Positions 39,320-49,550 of a stretch of DNA of 64,000 nt are shown here, piece by piece (the first letter of the stretch is position 1; each line of letters opens with the position of its first letter). The position numbers were made by a program, and so were the translations under genes. The notes under the pieces were generated by a model that was not told the origin of the DNA, made no database searches, and saw only the letters and a program-made list of their open reading frames with translations. Source of the stretch: Halovibrio salipaludis (lineage in GTDB: Bacteria; Pseudomonadota; Gammaproteobacteria; Pseudomonadales; Oleiphilaceae); contig NZ_NSKD01000004.1 in the NCBI RefSeq assembly GCF_002286965.1, positions 124,001-188,000 of the forward strand, read 5' to 3'.

Positions 39320-41704
39320 ATGTCTAACTGGAACTCCGACGGCGAGCGACGCGCCCCGTCCGCGGGCGCTGAGCCCATGATCGAGCGGCTGATCTTCAAT
39401 AACAGGCCGATCATCCTGATTGTCTTTCTCGCGCTGACCCTGTTCCTGGGCTACAACGCGGTGAAGATCAAGCCCGATGCCAGCTTCGAGCGGCTCATAC
39501 CGCTGGAGCACCCCTACATCGTCAATATGATGGAGCACCGGGAGGATCTGTCGAACCTCGGCAACTTCGTGCGGATCGCCGTTGAGAACGAGGACGGCAC
39601 CATCTTCGAGGAAGAGTACATGGACACTCTTGAGAAGATCACGGATGAGGTCTTCTATCTCAGTGGCGTCGACCGTTCCGGCCTGAAATCCCTCTGGACG
39701 CCGAACGTCCGGTGGCAGGAGGTGACTGAAGAAGGGTTTCAGGGCGGTACCGTCATTCCGGACGACTACAACGGCTCCGAGGCGTCCCTGAATCAGCTGC
39801 GTGACAATGTCCTGCGCTCCAGCACCATCGGGTCACTGGTGGCGGATGATTTCGAGTCCTCGATCATCTACGCGCCACTGCTTGAGCGCAACCCGGAAAC
39901 GGGCGAACCCATCGATTACCGGAATTTCTCACGCCAGCTGGAGGAGAAGATCCGCCAGCAGTTTGAGGAACAGAACCCCAGTGTCGACATCCACATTGTC
40001 GGCTTCGCCAAACTGGTTGGCGACCTGATTGAGGGGATCGAGTCCGTCGCCCTGTTCGCGCTGATCACCATTGTGCTGACGACGGTGTTCCTGTTCTGGT
40101 ATTCGCGCTGTATCGCCGGAACCGTGGTGCCGGTGATTGTCTCGATAATCGCGGTTTTCTGGCAGATGGGCATCCTGCGCCTGCTCGGCTATGGCCTGGA
40201 TCCCTATTCGGTCCTGGTGCCATTCCTGGTGTTTGCCATCGGGATCAGTCACGGGGTGCAGGTGGTCAATGCCATGGCGCTGGAGGCGGCCAAGGGCTTT
40301 GACCCGCTGACCAGTGCCCGCCTGGCATTCCGGTCCCTCTATATCCCGGGCATCGTGGCACTGGTGAGTGACGCCTTCGGCTTCCTGACGCTGCTGTTCA
40401 TCGAGATTGACGTGATCCGGGATCTGGCGGTGGCAGCCGGCATCGGGGTGGCGGTTATCATCATCACCAACCTGGTCCTGCATCCGGTGATCATGTCCTA
40501 CATCGGGATCACCAGGGGTGGCGTTAAGCATGTGCAGAACCACGAGGGTGGGGCGGACCGCAAGTGGCGCCTCATGTCCTACTTCGCCCATCCGGGCGTG
40601 GCGCCGGTTTCACTGTTGATCGCAGTGGTTGGCTTTGGCGTCGCCATGTACTACAAGCAGGATCTCAAGGTCGGGGACCTTGACCAGGGGGCTCCCGAAC
40701 TGCGGCCTGACAGTCAGTACAATCAGGACAACCGCTTCATTGTGGACAACTACAGCCAGTCCGCGGACGTGCTGGTTGTCATGGTTGAGACACCAACCGA
40801 GACCTGTACCGAGTATCCGGTGCTGCGTTCCCTGGACAGGCTCCAGTGGCGGCTGGCGAACACCGAAGGGGTGGAGTCGACCGGCTCGCTGGCGGATGTT
40901 TCCAAGATCGTTACCCGGGCGCTCAATGAGGGCAACTGGAACTGGTACGAGATATCCCGGAACCAGACCATCATCAATGCCTCCATCCGGCAGGCGCCGA
41001 GTGGCATGATCAACACCGACTGCAGCCTGACGCCGCTGGTGGCCTATCTTGACGATCACAAGGCGGAGACCCTGCGCCGCGTGACCGACGAGGTTGAGGA
41101 TTTCGCGGATGAGTACAACAACGACACACACCGCTTCCTGCTGGGTGCGGGTAATGCCGGTGTTGAGGCTGCCACCAATGAGGTGATTGCCAGTGCCAAG
41201 AACAAGATGCTGCTGGCCGTCTACGGTGTGGTCTCGCTGCTGTGCCTGATCAGCTTCCGGTCCGTGCGGGCGGTGCTCTGCGTCATCCTGCCGCTGGGGC
41301 TGACCTCGATCATCGCCGAGGCGCTCATGGCCCAGGCCGGCATTGGCATCAAGGTCGCCACGCTGCCGGTCATCGCGCTGGGCGTGGGCATTGGTGTGGA
41401 CTACGGCATCTACATGTTCAGCAAGCTGGAGCGCTTCCTGAAAGCAGGCTATCCGCTTCAGGAGGCCTACTTCGAGACGCTGCGCAGTACCGGCAAGGCC
41501 GTGGCCTTCACAGGCATCACACTGGCGCTGGGTGTGTTCACCTGGATGCTGTCGCCGATCAAGTTCCAGGCGGACATGGGGCTGCTGCTGACCTTCATGT
41601 TCCTCTGGAATATGGTCGGTGCCATCTGGCTGATGCCGGCGCTGGCGCGTTTCCTGCTCAAGCCCGAGAAGATTGCAGCCAAGGCGGGCAACGGCCCGGA
41701 GTAA
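39320..41704 (+). CDS. RND/MMPL-superfamily transporter
   Basis: A 794-residue transporter. One membrane helix near residue 28 is followed by a large periplasmic domain (about 45-235), five helices (about 240-400), a second periplasmic domain, and a final helix bundle (about 625-785) with GVGIGVDYGIYMFSKLERF. This is the MMPL/HpnN-like two-fold arrangement. It would move a hydrophobic substrate across or out of the inner membrane. It is the last gene before a strong terminator and probably works with the DUF1329 and YCF48-like proteins. Confidence 0.9.
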   Translation: MSNWNSDGERRAPSAGAEPMIERLIFNNRPIILIVFLALTLFLGYNAVKIKPDASFERLIPLEHPYIVNMMEHREDLSNLGNFVRIAVENEDGTIFEEEYMDTLEKITDEVFYLSGVDRSGLKSLWTPNVRWQEVTEEGFQGGTVIPDDYNGSEASLNQLRDNVLRSSTIGSLVADDFESSIIYAPLLERNPETGEPIDYRNFSRQLEEKIRQQFEEQNPSVDIHIVGFAKLVGDLIEGIESVALFALITIVLTTVFLFWYSRCIAGTVVPVIVSIIAVFWQMGILRLLGYGLDPYSVLVPFLVFAIGISHGVQVVNAMALEAAKGFDPLTSARLAFRSLYIPGIVALVSDAFGFLTLLFIEIDVIRDLAVAAGIGVAVIIITNLVLHPVIMSYIGITRGGVKHVQNHEGGADRKWRLMSYFAHPGVAPVSLLIAVVGFGVAMYYKQDLKVGDLDQGAPELRPDSQYNQDNRFIVDNYSQSADVLVVMVETPTETCTEYPVLRSLDRLQWRLANTEGVESTGSLADVSKIVTRALNEGNWNWYEISRNQTIINASIRQAPSGMINTDCSLTPLVAYLDDHKAETLRRVTDEVEDFADEYNNDTHRFLLGAGNAGVEAATNEVIASAKNKMLLAVYGVVSLLCLISFRSVRAVLCVILPLGLTSIIAEALMAQAGIGIKVATLPVIALGVGIGVDYGIYMFSKLERFLKAGYPLQEAYFETLRSTGKAVAFTGITLALGVFTWMLSPIKFQADMGLLLTFMFLWNMVGAIWLMPALARFLLKPEKIAAKAGNGPE

Positions 41705-41722
41705 CCGGCTGCAGACTGTGAG

Positions 41723-41773
41723 AGCCGCACGCGCCACCGGATTCCGGGGAATCCGGATGGCCGTGCGGCTTTT
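41723..41773 (+). terminator. Intrinsic terminator after the RND transporter gene
   Basis: Outer arms AGCCGCAC (41723-41730) and GTGCGGCT (41763-41770) enclose a second GC-rich hairpin, CCGGATTC / GAATCCGG, and are followed by TTTT. It ends the 36597-41704 transcription unit. Confidence 0.85.
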
Positions 41774-41777
41774 CCGT

Positions 41778-41786
41778 TGTTAGAAT
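41778..41786 (+). promoter_or_regulatory. Probable extended -10 promoter of thrS
   Basis: TGT followed by TAGAAT forms an extended -10 element directly after the upstream terminator. No clear -35 hexamer is seen. Transcription would begin near 41793, leaving a leader of about 55 bases that contains the hairpin at 41808-41828. Confidence 0.4.
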
Positions 41787-41807
41787 TCTCCGCTTACCAA
41801 CATTCAC

Positions 41808-41828
41808 GTGATCTTTCGTGGGGATCAC
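41808..41828 (+). promoter_or_regulatory. Putative ThrRS translational operator (tRNA-Thr anticodon mimic)
   Basis: GTGATC (41808-41813) pairs with GATCAC (41823-41828), and a U-G pair leaves a 7-base loop UUCGUGG. This has U at position 33 and CGU at 34-36 of an anticodon loop, as in tRNA-Thr(CGU). The hairpin sits just upstream of the thrS ribosome site (CAGGAG at 41836). In Escherichia coli a CGU-loop hairpin at the same place is bound by ThrRS to repress its own translation. Confidence 0.6.
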
Positions 41829-41847
41829 CACTGACAGGAGCCTGTTT

Positions 41848-43779
41848 ATGCCCGTGATTACCCTGCCGGACGGCAGTCAGCGCACTTTCGACCACCCCGT
41901 TACCGTCGAGGAAGTGGCCCGCAGCATCGGTACTGGTCTGGCCAAAGCCGCCGTGGTAGGCAAGGTTGATGGCCGGCTGGTGGATACCGGCTATACCATC
42001 GACGATGATGCGGAAGTGGCGATTGTGACGGACCGTGACCAGGAGGGCATTGAGGTGATCCGCCACTCCACGGCTCACCTGATGGCGCAGGCGGTTAAGG
42101 AACTCTTCCCGGACGCCCAGGTAACCATCGGTCCCGTGGTGGAAAACGGCTTCTACTACGACTTCAGGTATGACCGCCCCTTCACGCCGGACGATCTCGA
42201 AAAGATCGAAAAGCGGATGGAGGAGCTCGCGAAGCAGGACTTCCCCATTGAGCTGTCGTTCATGGACCGGGAAAGCGCGAAGGAGCTCTTTGACCGCATG
42301 GGGGAGGAGTACAAGGTCCGGATCATCGACGACATTCCGGGCGAGGAGCAGCTCTCCTTCTACAAGCAGGGCGAGTTCATCGACCTGTGCCGTGGCCCGC
42401 ATGTGCCCAGCACAGGCCGTCTCGGAGCGTTCAAGCTGACCCGGGTTGCCGGGGCCTATTGGCGGGGCGATACCGACAACGAGCAGTTGCAGCGGATCTA
42501 CGGCACCGCCTGGCCGGACAAGAAGCAGCTCAAGGCCTACCTCAAGCGTGTGGAGGAAGCGGAAAAGCGCGATCACCGCAAGGTGGGCAAGAAGCTATCC
42601 CTCTTCCACATGCAGGAAGAGGCACCTGGTATGGTGTTCTGGCACCCCAAGGGGTGGACGGTCTATCAGCAGATTGAGCAGTACCTCCGGGTCAAGCTGC
42701 GGAAACACGGTTACCAGGAAATCCGTACGCCGCAGATCGTATCGCGCACGCTCTGGGAGCAGTCCGGTCACTGGGAGAAGTTCCAGGACGACATGTTCAC
42801 CACCGAGTCCGAGAAGTACGACTACGCGATCAAGCCCATGAACTGCCCCTGCCATGTGCAGGTGTTCAATCAGGGCCTGAAGAGCTACAAGGACCTGCCG
42901 CTGAGGCTGTCCGAGTTTGGCTCCTGTCACCGGAACGAGGCATCCGGCGCGCTTCATGGTCTGATGCGGGTGCGTGGTTTTACCCAGGATGACGCCCACA
43001 TCTTCTGTGAGGAATCCCAGATCCAGAGTGAAGTGGCGGCGTTCATGGACCTGCTGCACGAGGTCTATCAGGACTTCGGTTTCCAGAAGATTCAGTATAA
43101 GCTCTCCACCCGCCCGGAAAAGCGGGTCGGTTCGGATGAAATCTGGGACAAGTCCGAGAAAGCGCTGGAGGAAGCGCTCAACAACGAAGGCGTTGAGTGG
43201 GAGCTGCTCCCCGGCGAGGGCGCCTTCTACGGGCCCAAGATCGAATTCTCACTGAAGGACTGTCTGGAGCGCGTCTGGCAGTGCGGCACCATTCAGGTGG
43301 ACTTTGCCATGCCGGGCCGTCTGGGTGCCGAGTACGTGCCCAGGGACCAGGAGCAGGGGCGTCAGACGCCGGTGATGCTCCATCGAGCCATCCTCGGGTC
43401 GTTCGAGCGTTTCATCGGGATCCTGATCGAGGAATATGAGGGGGCATTCCCGCTCTGGCTGGCTCCGCTGCAGGTGGCGGTTCTGAATATCACGGACAAT
43501 CAGGCCGATTACGCCAGCAATCTGGCGCTGAAGCTTGAGGAATCGGGCTTTCGCGCCCATGCTGACTTGAGAAACGAGAAAATCGGCTTTAAAATTCGCG
43601 AGCACACGATTGACAAGGTACCCTACCTGGTCGTGGTTGGCGATCAGGAAGTCGAGAAAGGCGAGGTGGCTGTCCGGACCCGCACTGGCGAGGATCTGGG
43701 TACCATGACTCTGGAGGAGCTCCAGGGCCGTCTGGAGACGGAATCCAAACGCAAGGGCAGAGTCGAAACGGAGACCTAA
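41848..43779 (+). CDS. thrS: Threonine-tRNA ligase
   Basis: A class II synthetase of 643 residues: TGS domain at the N-terminus, the editing domain with [11 protein letters not shown] and the later [10 protein letters not shown] zinc-like site, motif 2 ([20 protein letters not shown]) and motif 3 ([15 protein letters not shown]), and an anticodon-binding domain at the end. It charges tRNA-Thr and hydrolyses mis-made Ser-tRNA-Thr. ATG at 41848 follows CAGGAG. It is the first gene of the thrS-infC-rpmI-rplT unit, and a likely ThrRS-binding hairpin lies in its leader. Confidence 0.98.
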   Translation: MPVITLPDGSQRTFDHPVTVEEVARSIGTGLAKAAVVGKVDGRLVDTGYTIDDDAEVAIVTDRDQEGIEVIRHSTAHLMAQAVKELFPDAQVTIGPVVENGFYYDFRYDRPFTPDDLEKIEKRMEELAKQDFPIELSFMDRESAKELFDRMGEEYKVRIIDDIPGEEQLSFYKQGEFIDLCRGPHVPSTGRLGAFKLTRVAGAYWRGDTDNEQLQRIYGTAWPDKKQLKAYLKRVEEAEKRDHRKVGKKLSLFHMQEEAPGMVFWHPKGWTVYQQIEQYLRVKLRKHGYQEIRTPQIVSRTLWEQSGHWEKFQDDMFTTESEKYDYAIKPMNCPCHVQVFNQGLKSYKDLPLRLSEFGSCHRNEASGALHGLMRVRGFTQDDAHIFCEESQIQSEVAAFMDLLHEVYQDFGFQKIQYKLSTRPEKRVGSDEIWDKSEKALEEALNNEGVEWELLPGEGAFYGPKIEFSLKDCLERVWQCGTIQVDFAMPGRLGAEYVPRDQEQGRQTPVMLHRAILGSFERFIGILIEEYEGAFPLWLAPLQVAVLNITDNQADYASNLALKLEESGFRAHADLRNEKIGFKIREHTIDKVPYLVVVGDQEVEKGEVAVRTRTGEDLGTMTLEELQGRLETESKRKGRVETET

Positions 43780-43781
43780 CT

Positions 43782-44324
43782 ATCAAAAAGTCGAACCCGC
43801 GTGGTGGGCGCAACCAGCGTCCACCGATCAACGAGAACATCGATGCATCCGAAGTTCGCCTGATCGATTCAGAAGGCAATCAAGTGGGTATCGTGCCTCT
43901 TGAAGAGGCGCTCGAAAAAGCCGCGGAGGTGGAGCTGGATCTGGTCCAGATGGCCTCAGACGCGGACCCCGTGGTCTGCAGGATCATGGATTATGGCAAG
44001 AAGCTGTTCGAGGAGAAGAAAGCCCGGGCAGCCGCCAAGAAGAAGCAGAAACAGATCCAGATCAAGGAAGTCAAATTCCGGCCTGGAACTGAAGAAGGGG
44101 ATTATCAGGTCAAACTGCGCAACCTGATACGTTTCCTTGAGCAGGGGGACAAAGGCAAGGTCACCATCCGCTTCCGCGGACGTGAGATGGCCCACCAGGA
44201 AATCGGCATGCAGCTTATGCAGCGTGTGGAATCCGACATCGAGGAGCTGGCTCAGGTTGAGCAGCGGCCCAAGATGGAAGGTCGTCAGATGACCATGGTG
44301 GTTGCCCCCCGGAAGAAGAAATGA
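43782..44324 (+). CDS. infC: Translation initiation factor IF-3 (AUC start)
   Basis: A 180-residue IF-3: N-domain ([19 protein letters not shown]), a Lys/Arg/Gln-rich linker helix and C-domain with [17 protein letters not shown]. The homologous N-terminus begins about 34 residues before the first ATG (43884), and the only plausible start is an ATC codon at 43782, seven bases after GGAG. Rare AUU/AUC starts are characteristic of infC and let IF-3 repress its own translation by rejecting non-standard start codons. The start lies two bases after the thrS stop. Confidence 0.95.
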   Translation: MKKSNPRGGRNQRPPINENIDASEVRLIDSEGNQVGIVPLEEALEKAAEVELDLVQMASDADPVVCRIMDYGKKLFEEKKARAAAKKKQKQIQIKEVKFRPGTEEGDYQVKLRNLIRFLEQGDKGKVTIRFRGREMAHQEIGMQLMQRVESDIEELAQVEQRPKMEGRQMTMVVAPRKKK

Positions 44325-44345
44325 CGGCCTCTCTGCGAGCCGTCA
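44322..44345 (+). other. Stem-loop between infC and rpmI
   Basis: TGACGGC (44322-44328) pairs with GCCGTCA (44339-44345) across a 10-base loop, overlapping the infC stop. In Escherichia coli the infC-rpmI region folds into an L20-bound regulatory structure; whether this stem is part of one here cannot be told. Confidence 0.4.
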
Positions 44346-44382
44346 TCCATCATTATCTGATACCGAATGCGGAGTAGTTGAA

Positions 44383-44574
44383 ATGCCCAAGATGAAAACC
44401 AACAGCGGGGCGGCCAAGCGCTTCAAGAAGACGGCCAACGGCTTCAAGCGCAAGCAGTCGCATACCAGTCATATCCTGACCAAGAAGAGTCCCAAGCGGA
44501 AGCGTCAGCTTCGTGGTACGACTCAGGTGAACAAGAGCGACGAGGTTCATATCCGTCGCATGCTTCGTCAGTAA
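44383..44574 (+). CDS. rpmI: 50S ribosomal protein L35
   Basis: A 63-residue basic protein starting [17 protein letters not shown], with [19 protein letters not shown], the standard L35 sequence. It is cotranscribed with infC and rplT. The ribosome site GGAG lies 8 bases before the ATG. Confidence 0.97.
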   Translation: MPKMKTNSGAAKRFKKTANGFKRKQSHTSHILTKKSPKRKRQLRGTTQVNKSDEVHIRRMLRQ

Positions 44575-44608
44575 ACCGTTTCAGGTCAGTAGATAAAAGG
44601 ATTGGATT

Positions 44609-44968
44609 ATGCCTCGCGTTAAACGTGGTGTGGTGGCGCGCCGTCGTCACAAAAAGGTTATGAAGCAGGCTAAGGGCTACTACGGTGCCCGGAGCCGTGT
44701 CTATCGTGTTGCGAAACAGGCGGTCATCAAGGCGAAGCAGTACGCCTATCGCGACCGCAAGCAGCGCAAGCGTCAGTTCCGTGCGCTGTGGATCGCCCGT
44801 ATCAATGCCGGCGCGCGCGCCAACGGTCTGTCCTACAGCCGCCTGATCGCGGGCCTCAAGAAGGCCAACGTCGAGATTGATCGCAAGGTTCTGGCGGATC
44901 TGGCGATGAATGAAAAGCAGGCGTTTTCGGCAGTGGTGGAAAAGGCCAAGACCGCACTGGCGGCCTGA
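44609..44968 (+). CDS. rplT: 50S ribosomal protein L20
   Basis: A 119-residue protein with [18 protein letters not shown] and the [15 protein letters not shown]-like core ([19 protein letters not shown]), the standard L20 sequence. It is essential for early 50S assembly and in enterobacteria represses rpmI/rplT translation. A terminator-like hairpin follows 51 bases later. Confidence 0.98.
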   Translation: MPRVKRGVVARRRHKKVMKQAKGYYGARSRVYRVAKQAVIKAKQYAYRDRKQRKRQFRALWIARINAGARANGLSYSRLIAGLKKANVEIDRKVLADLAMNEKQAFSAVVEKAKTALAA

Positions 44969-45019
44969 GCTCTTCATCGTCCGCTGAAAACCGGCCCGTC
45001 AGGGCCCAACCTGGATCAG

Positions 45020-46063
<1,044 letters not shown>

Positions 46064-46094
46064 AGCCCGATTGGAATAAACAGGATTCAGACCG

Positions 46095-48467
46095 ATGAAG
46101 TTCAGCGAACAGTGGTTGCGGGAATGGGTCAATCCCCGCATGAGCAGCAACGAACTGGTTCAGGCCATCACCATGGCCGGCCTGGAAGTGGATGAGGTTG
46201 AGCCGGTTGCCGGCGCCTTCGAGGGGGTCGTTGTCGGGGAAGTGACGGCGGTTGAACCCCATCCAGAGGCGGACAAGCTGAGCCTCTGCCGGGTCTGGGA
46301 TGGCCGGGAAACCCTGGATGTGGTCTGCGGGGCGCCCAACGTCCGGGGCGGCCTCAGGGTGCCGCTGGCGCGGCCAGGTGCCAGCCTGCCCGGGGGCATG
46401 TCGATCCAGCGTACCGAGGTGCGCGGGCAGACGTCCAACGGCATGCTCTGCGCCGAATCGGAGCTGGCGCTGTCTGATGCAGCAGAGGGCCTGATGGAGC
46501 TGCCCTCTGAAGCCGAACCCGGTGCGGATCTTCGCCAATGGCTGCAGTTGGACGATCAGAGCCTGGATGTGGATCTTACCCCGAACCGCAGCGACTGCCT
46601 TTCCATTCGTGGTGTGGCACGGGATCTCGGGGCATTGACCGAAGAGCCCTTTGAGGATCTGGTGCCCGACCCGGTTCCGGCCACGCATTCCGAGATTCCC
46701 TCCATCCGGGTGGACGCCGCCGCGGCCTGCCCGCGTTATGTCGGGCGCATCATCCGCAACGTGAATGTTGCCGTGGAAACGCCGGTCTGGATGAAGGAAC
46801 GCCTGCGCCGCTCGGGGATCCGCAGCATCGACCCGGTGGTGGATGTCACCAATTACGTGATGCTTGAGCTGGGCCAGCCCATGCACGCCTTCGACCGCGC
46901 TCATGTACAGGGCGGCATCGTCGTTCGCATGGCCTCGGAAGGGGAGAAGCTGACCCTTCTGGACGGGCAGGAGTTGACCCTGCGCACGGACAACCTGGTC
47001 ATCGCGGACCACAGCAGGCCCGTGGCACTGGCCGGCATCATGGGCGGTGAAGGCTCCGGTGTCTCGGAAAAGACCCGGGATATTGTGCTCGAGAGCGCCT
47101 TCTTCGATCCGGTCGGGCTTGCGGGCAAGGCGCGTGCCCATGGCCTACACACGGATTCCTCGCATCGCTTTGAGCGTGGCGTGGACTGGCGCCTGCAGCG
47201 GGCCGCCACCGAAAGGGCCACAGCGCTGCTGCTTTCCATCGTCGGTGGTGAACCGGGAGAAGTCATTGAGGTGGTGAGCGAGCAGCACCTGCCTGCCCAG
47301 CAGACCGTCCATCTGCGGGAAGAGCGGGTCAACGCGGTGCTGGGCATGACCATCGACCGCACCACCGCCGAGGAAATCCTGGCCCGGCTGGGGCTGCGGG
47401 TGGTGCATCTTTACCGCGATGGCTGGGAGGTGGAAGTCCCCAGCTTCCGTTTCGATATTGCTCTGGAAGTGGACCTGATCGAGGAGATCGGGCGCATCTA
47501 TGGCTACAACCGCATGCCGGTCACCGAGCCCGAAGGACGCCTGCGTCTGCGCGCTGAGCCGGAATCCCGCCGGCCACTGGACCGGGTCCGTGATCATCTG
47601 GTGGCCCTGGGGTATCAGGAGGCCATTACCTACAGCTTCATCTCGCCGGAGCGGCAGAAGCAGGTTACCCCGAACGCGGAAGGCATTGAGCTGGCCAACC
47701 CCATTTCCGCCGACATGGCGGTCATGCGCTCCAGCCTCTGGCCCGGGCTGCTGGAGACTCTGGCGTACAACCAGAAACGCCAGCAGCACCGGGTGCGGCT
47801 GTTTGAGACCGGGCTCCGGTTTGAGCGCCAGGGGCAGGCCATTGAACAGGAGGGGATGCTGAGCGCATTGCTCAGCGGGCCAGTCGCCAGTGAGAACTGG
47901 GTCAACGGCAACCGGGAAGTGGACTTCTATGATGCCAAGGGTGATCTGGAATCCCTGGGGGCGATGCTGGGGCAGAACTTCCGTTTCGCCCGTGAGCGCC
48001 ATCCAGCGCTGCATCCGGGCCAGTCGGCGCGGGTCTACAGCGAGGGTCAGCCGGTGGGCTGGATCGGCACACTGCATCCGGGAATCCAGAAATCATTGGA
48101 TCTGAATGGCAACGTCTGTCTTTATGAACTAAGCTTGGAAACAGTTCTCAACGGGCATGTCCCTCATTTCAAAGCTTTTTCAAAATTTCCTGAAGTTCGC
48201 CGTGATTTGGCTATGCTTGTGGATGAGGAAACGGAATGGGCCGCCGTTGAGAATGTAGCCCGGGAAGCGGCCGGGGAGCTGCTGACCGGGCTCAGGGTGT
48301 TCGACGTTTATCAGGGCGAACACGTGAAGGAGGGCTGCCGGAGCCTGGCACTGAGCCTGTTCTGGCAGCATCCGGAACGCACCCTGGGTGACGCTGAAGT
48401 CCAGGAACTGCTGGATGGCGTGACCAACGCACTGAGCACAAGGCTGGGCGCGCAGTTGAGGAGTTAG
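46095..48467 (+). CDS. pheT: Phenylalanine-tRNA ligase beta subunit
   Basis: A 790-residue beta subunit: an N-terminal EMAP/B1-like tRNA-binding domain (AVEPHPEADKLSLCRV, VCGAPNVR), the editing B3/B4 region, the B5 domain and a C-terminal anticodon-binding ferredoxin-like domain (KFPEVRRDLAMLVDEE). It follows pheS by 31 bases and precedes ihfA by three. Confidence 0.98.
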   Translation: MKFSEQWLREWVNPRMSSNELVQAITMAGLEVDEVEPVAGAFEGVVVGEVTAVEPHPEADKLSLCRVWDGRETLDVVCGAPNVRGGLRVPLARPGASLPGGMSIQRTEVRGQTSNGMLCAESELALSDAAEGLMELPSEAEPGADLRQWLQLDDQSLDVDLTPNRSDCLSIRGVARDLGALTEEPFEDLVPDPVPATHSEIPSIRVDAAAACPRYVGRIIRNVNVAVETPVWMKERLRRSGIRSIDPVVDVTNYVMLELGQPMHAFDRAHVQGGIVVRMASEGEKLTLLDGQELTLRTDNLVIADHSRPVALAGIMGGEGSGVSEKTRDIVLESAFFDPVGLAGKARAHGLHTDSSHRFERGVDWRLQRAATERATALLLSIVGGEPGEVIEVVSEQHLPAQQTVHLREERVNAVLGMTIDRTTAEEILARLGLRVVHLYRDGWEVEVPSFRFDIALEVDLIEEIGRIYGYNRMPVTEPEGRLRLRAEPESRRPLDRVRDHLVALGYQEAITYSFISPERQKQVTPNAEGIELANPISADMAVMRSSLWPGLLETLAYNQKRQQHRVRLFETGLRFERQGQAIEQEGMLSALLSGPVASENWVNGNREVDFYDAKGDLESLGAMLGQNFRFARERHPALHPGQSARVYSEGQPVGWIGTLHPGIQKSLDLNGNVCLYELSLETVLNGHVPHFKAFSKFPEVRRDLAMLVDEETEWAAVENVAREAAGELLTGLRVFDVYQGEHVKEGCRSLALSLFWQHPERTLGDAEVQELLDGVTNALSTRLGAQLRS

Positions 48468-48470
48468 CGA

Positions 48471-48776
48471 ATGGCAGCACTGACCAAGGCCGACATGGCA
48501 GAACGGCTCTATGAAGAGCTGGGACTGAATAAGCGTGAAGCCAAGGAAATGGTGGAGGCGTTCTTCGGCGAAATCAGCGAGGCGCTGGGCCATAATGAGC
48601 AGGTCAAGCTCAGTGGCTTTGGCAACTTTGATTTACGGGACAAGCGTCAGCGCCCCGGCCGGAACCCCAAGACCGGGGAAGAGATCCCGATCAGCGCCCG
48701 GCGTGTCGTGACCTTCCGGCCCGGCCAGAAGCTCAAGCAGAAAGTGGAAGCTTATGCTGGAACCCAGCCACAATAA
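48471..48776 (+). CDS. ihfA: Integration host factor alpha subunit
   Basis: A 101-residue HU/IHF-fold protein with the alpha-subunit pattern [20 protein letters not shown] and the DNA-intercalating arm [20 protein letters not shown]. It bends DNA at specific sites with IhfB, including at sigma-54 promoters such as the one in the nearby island. It overlaps the MerR gene by 23 bases. Confidence 0.97.
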   Translation: MAALTKADMAERLYEELGLNKREAKEMVEAFFGEISEALGHNEQVKLSGFGNFDLRDKRQRPGRNPKTGEEIPISARRVVTFRPGQKLKQKVEAYAGTQPQ

Positions 48777-49110
48777 CGAACTGCCGGCCATCCCGGGCAA
48801 ACGCTACTTCACCATTGGTGAAGTGGCGGAGCTGTGCTATGTGAAACCGCATGTGCTGCGCTACTGGGAACAGGAGTTCCCGCAGCTCAATCCGGTCAAA
48901 CGGCGGGGCAATCGGCGCTATTACCAGCGTGCGGACGTCCTGCTCATCCGCCAGATCCGGAGTCTGCTGTACGATCAGGGCTTCACCATCGGTGGCGCTA
49001 AGCAGAAGCTGAGCAGCGAAGATACCAAGGAAGAGGATACCCAGTACAAGCAGCTCATCCGCCAGATGATCACCGAGCTGGAAGACGTACTGAACGTTCT
49101 CAATACCTGA
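48754..49110 (+). CDS. MerR-family transcriptional regulator
   Basis: A 118-residue MerR protein with [20 protein letters not shown] and YWEQEFPQL, then a [14 protein letters not shown] helix, and no cysteine-based metal site. This short regulator directly after ihfA is conserved across gammaproteobacteria; its targets are unknown. The start lies inside ihfA, 23 bases before its stop. Confidence 0.92.
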   Translation: MLEPSHNNELPAIPGKRYFTIGEVAELCYVKPHVLRYWEQEFPQLNPVKRRGNRRYYQRADVLLIRQIRSLLYDQGFTIGGAKQKLSSEDTKEEDTQYKQLIRQMITELEDVLNVLNT

Positions 49111-49123
49111 ACCCTTCTCTGAC

Positions 49124-49163
49124 TTGAATCAGCCTTCCGTTGCCTCTATTATGATTCATAATA
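49124..49163 (+). promoter_or_regulatory. Sigma-70 promoter with overlapping palindromic operator
   Basis: TTGAAT at 49124-49129, 17 bases, then TATTAT at 49147-49152 make a good promoter for the gene at 49188. The perfect palindrome TATTATG-ATT-CATAATA (49147-49163) covers the -10 box and the start of transcription, the expected place for a repressor site. It could also fold as a weak hairpin. Confidence 0.65.
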
Positions 49164-49187
49164 AATGAATCTTATGGTGACTTATCC

Positions 49188-49403
49188 ATGGAACGTCTTC
49201 TTCTCATCGCCAACAGTGCCCTGGCATTCTGTCTTTTAGCCATTGGCGTTTGCGTTCTCGTTGCCTATCCCTTTGCTGACCACATCAGCATGGTGGGCCA
49301 GATCGCCGCCCACGTATCCATGCTCATCTTCGCGCTGGGTGTGAAGGTCTCCTATATCGCGCGGCTTGTGGCGCTGAAGGAATTGGGCAGAGCCCTGAAC
49401 TGA
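49188..49403 (+). CDS. Small two-helix membrane protein, unknown function
   Basis: A 71-residue protein with hydrophobic helices at about 4-29 and 36-60 and a short basic C-terminus (RLVALKELGRALN). No known motif is seen. It has its own promoter with a palindromic operator-like site. No strong ribosome site precedes the ATG at 49188. It lies just before the tRNA-Pro gene, outside the island. Confidence 0.7.
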   Translation: MERLLLIANSALAFCLLAIGVCVLVAYPFADHISMVGQIAAHVSMLIFALGVKVSYIARLVALKELGRALN

Positions 49404-49467
49404 CCCCTTTCATTTAACTGCCCCATCCGTTATTATTTGCGCCGCTGTTAACGCAGCACCCTTCGGT

Positions 49468-49544
49468 CGGGGCGTGGCGCAGCTTGGTAGCGCGCTGCTC
49501 TGGGGGAGCAGAGGCCGCAGGTTCAAATCCTGCCGCCCCGACCA
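49468..49544 (+). tRNA. tRNA-Pro (anticodon GGG)
   Basis: A 77-base cloverleaf: acceptor CGGGGCG / CGCCCCG, D-stem GCGC, anticodon stem CTGCT / AGCAG with loop CTGGGGG (anticodon GGG), T-stem GCAGG / CCTGC with loop TTCAAAT, and encoded ACCA. It reads CCC and CCU proline codons. Its 3' half is the attachment site of the island to its right. Confidence 0.97.
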
Positions 49545-49550
49545 ATTCCT
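49518..49550. repeat. attL: tRNA-Pro 3' end direct repeat
   Basis: 33 bases comprising the T-arm, acceptor and CCA of tRNA-Pro plus AATTCCT match 55040-55072 at 31 positions. The last 19 bases (49532-49550) are identical to 55054-55072. This is the left boundary of the inserted island. Confidence 0.88.
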
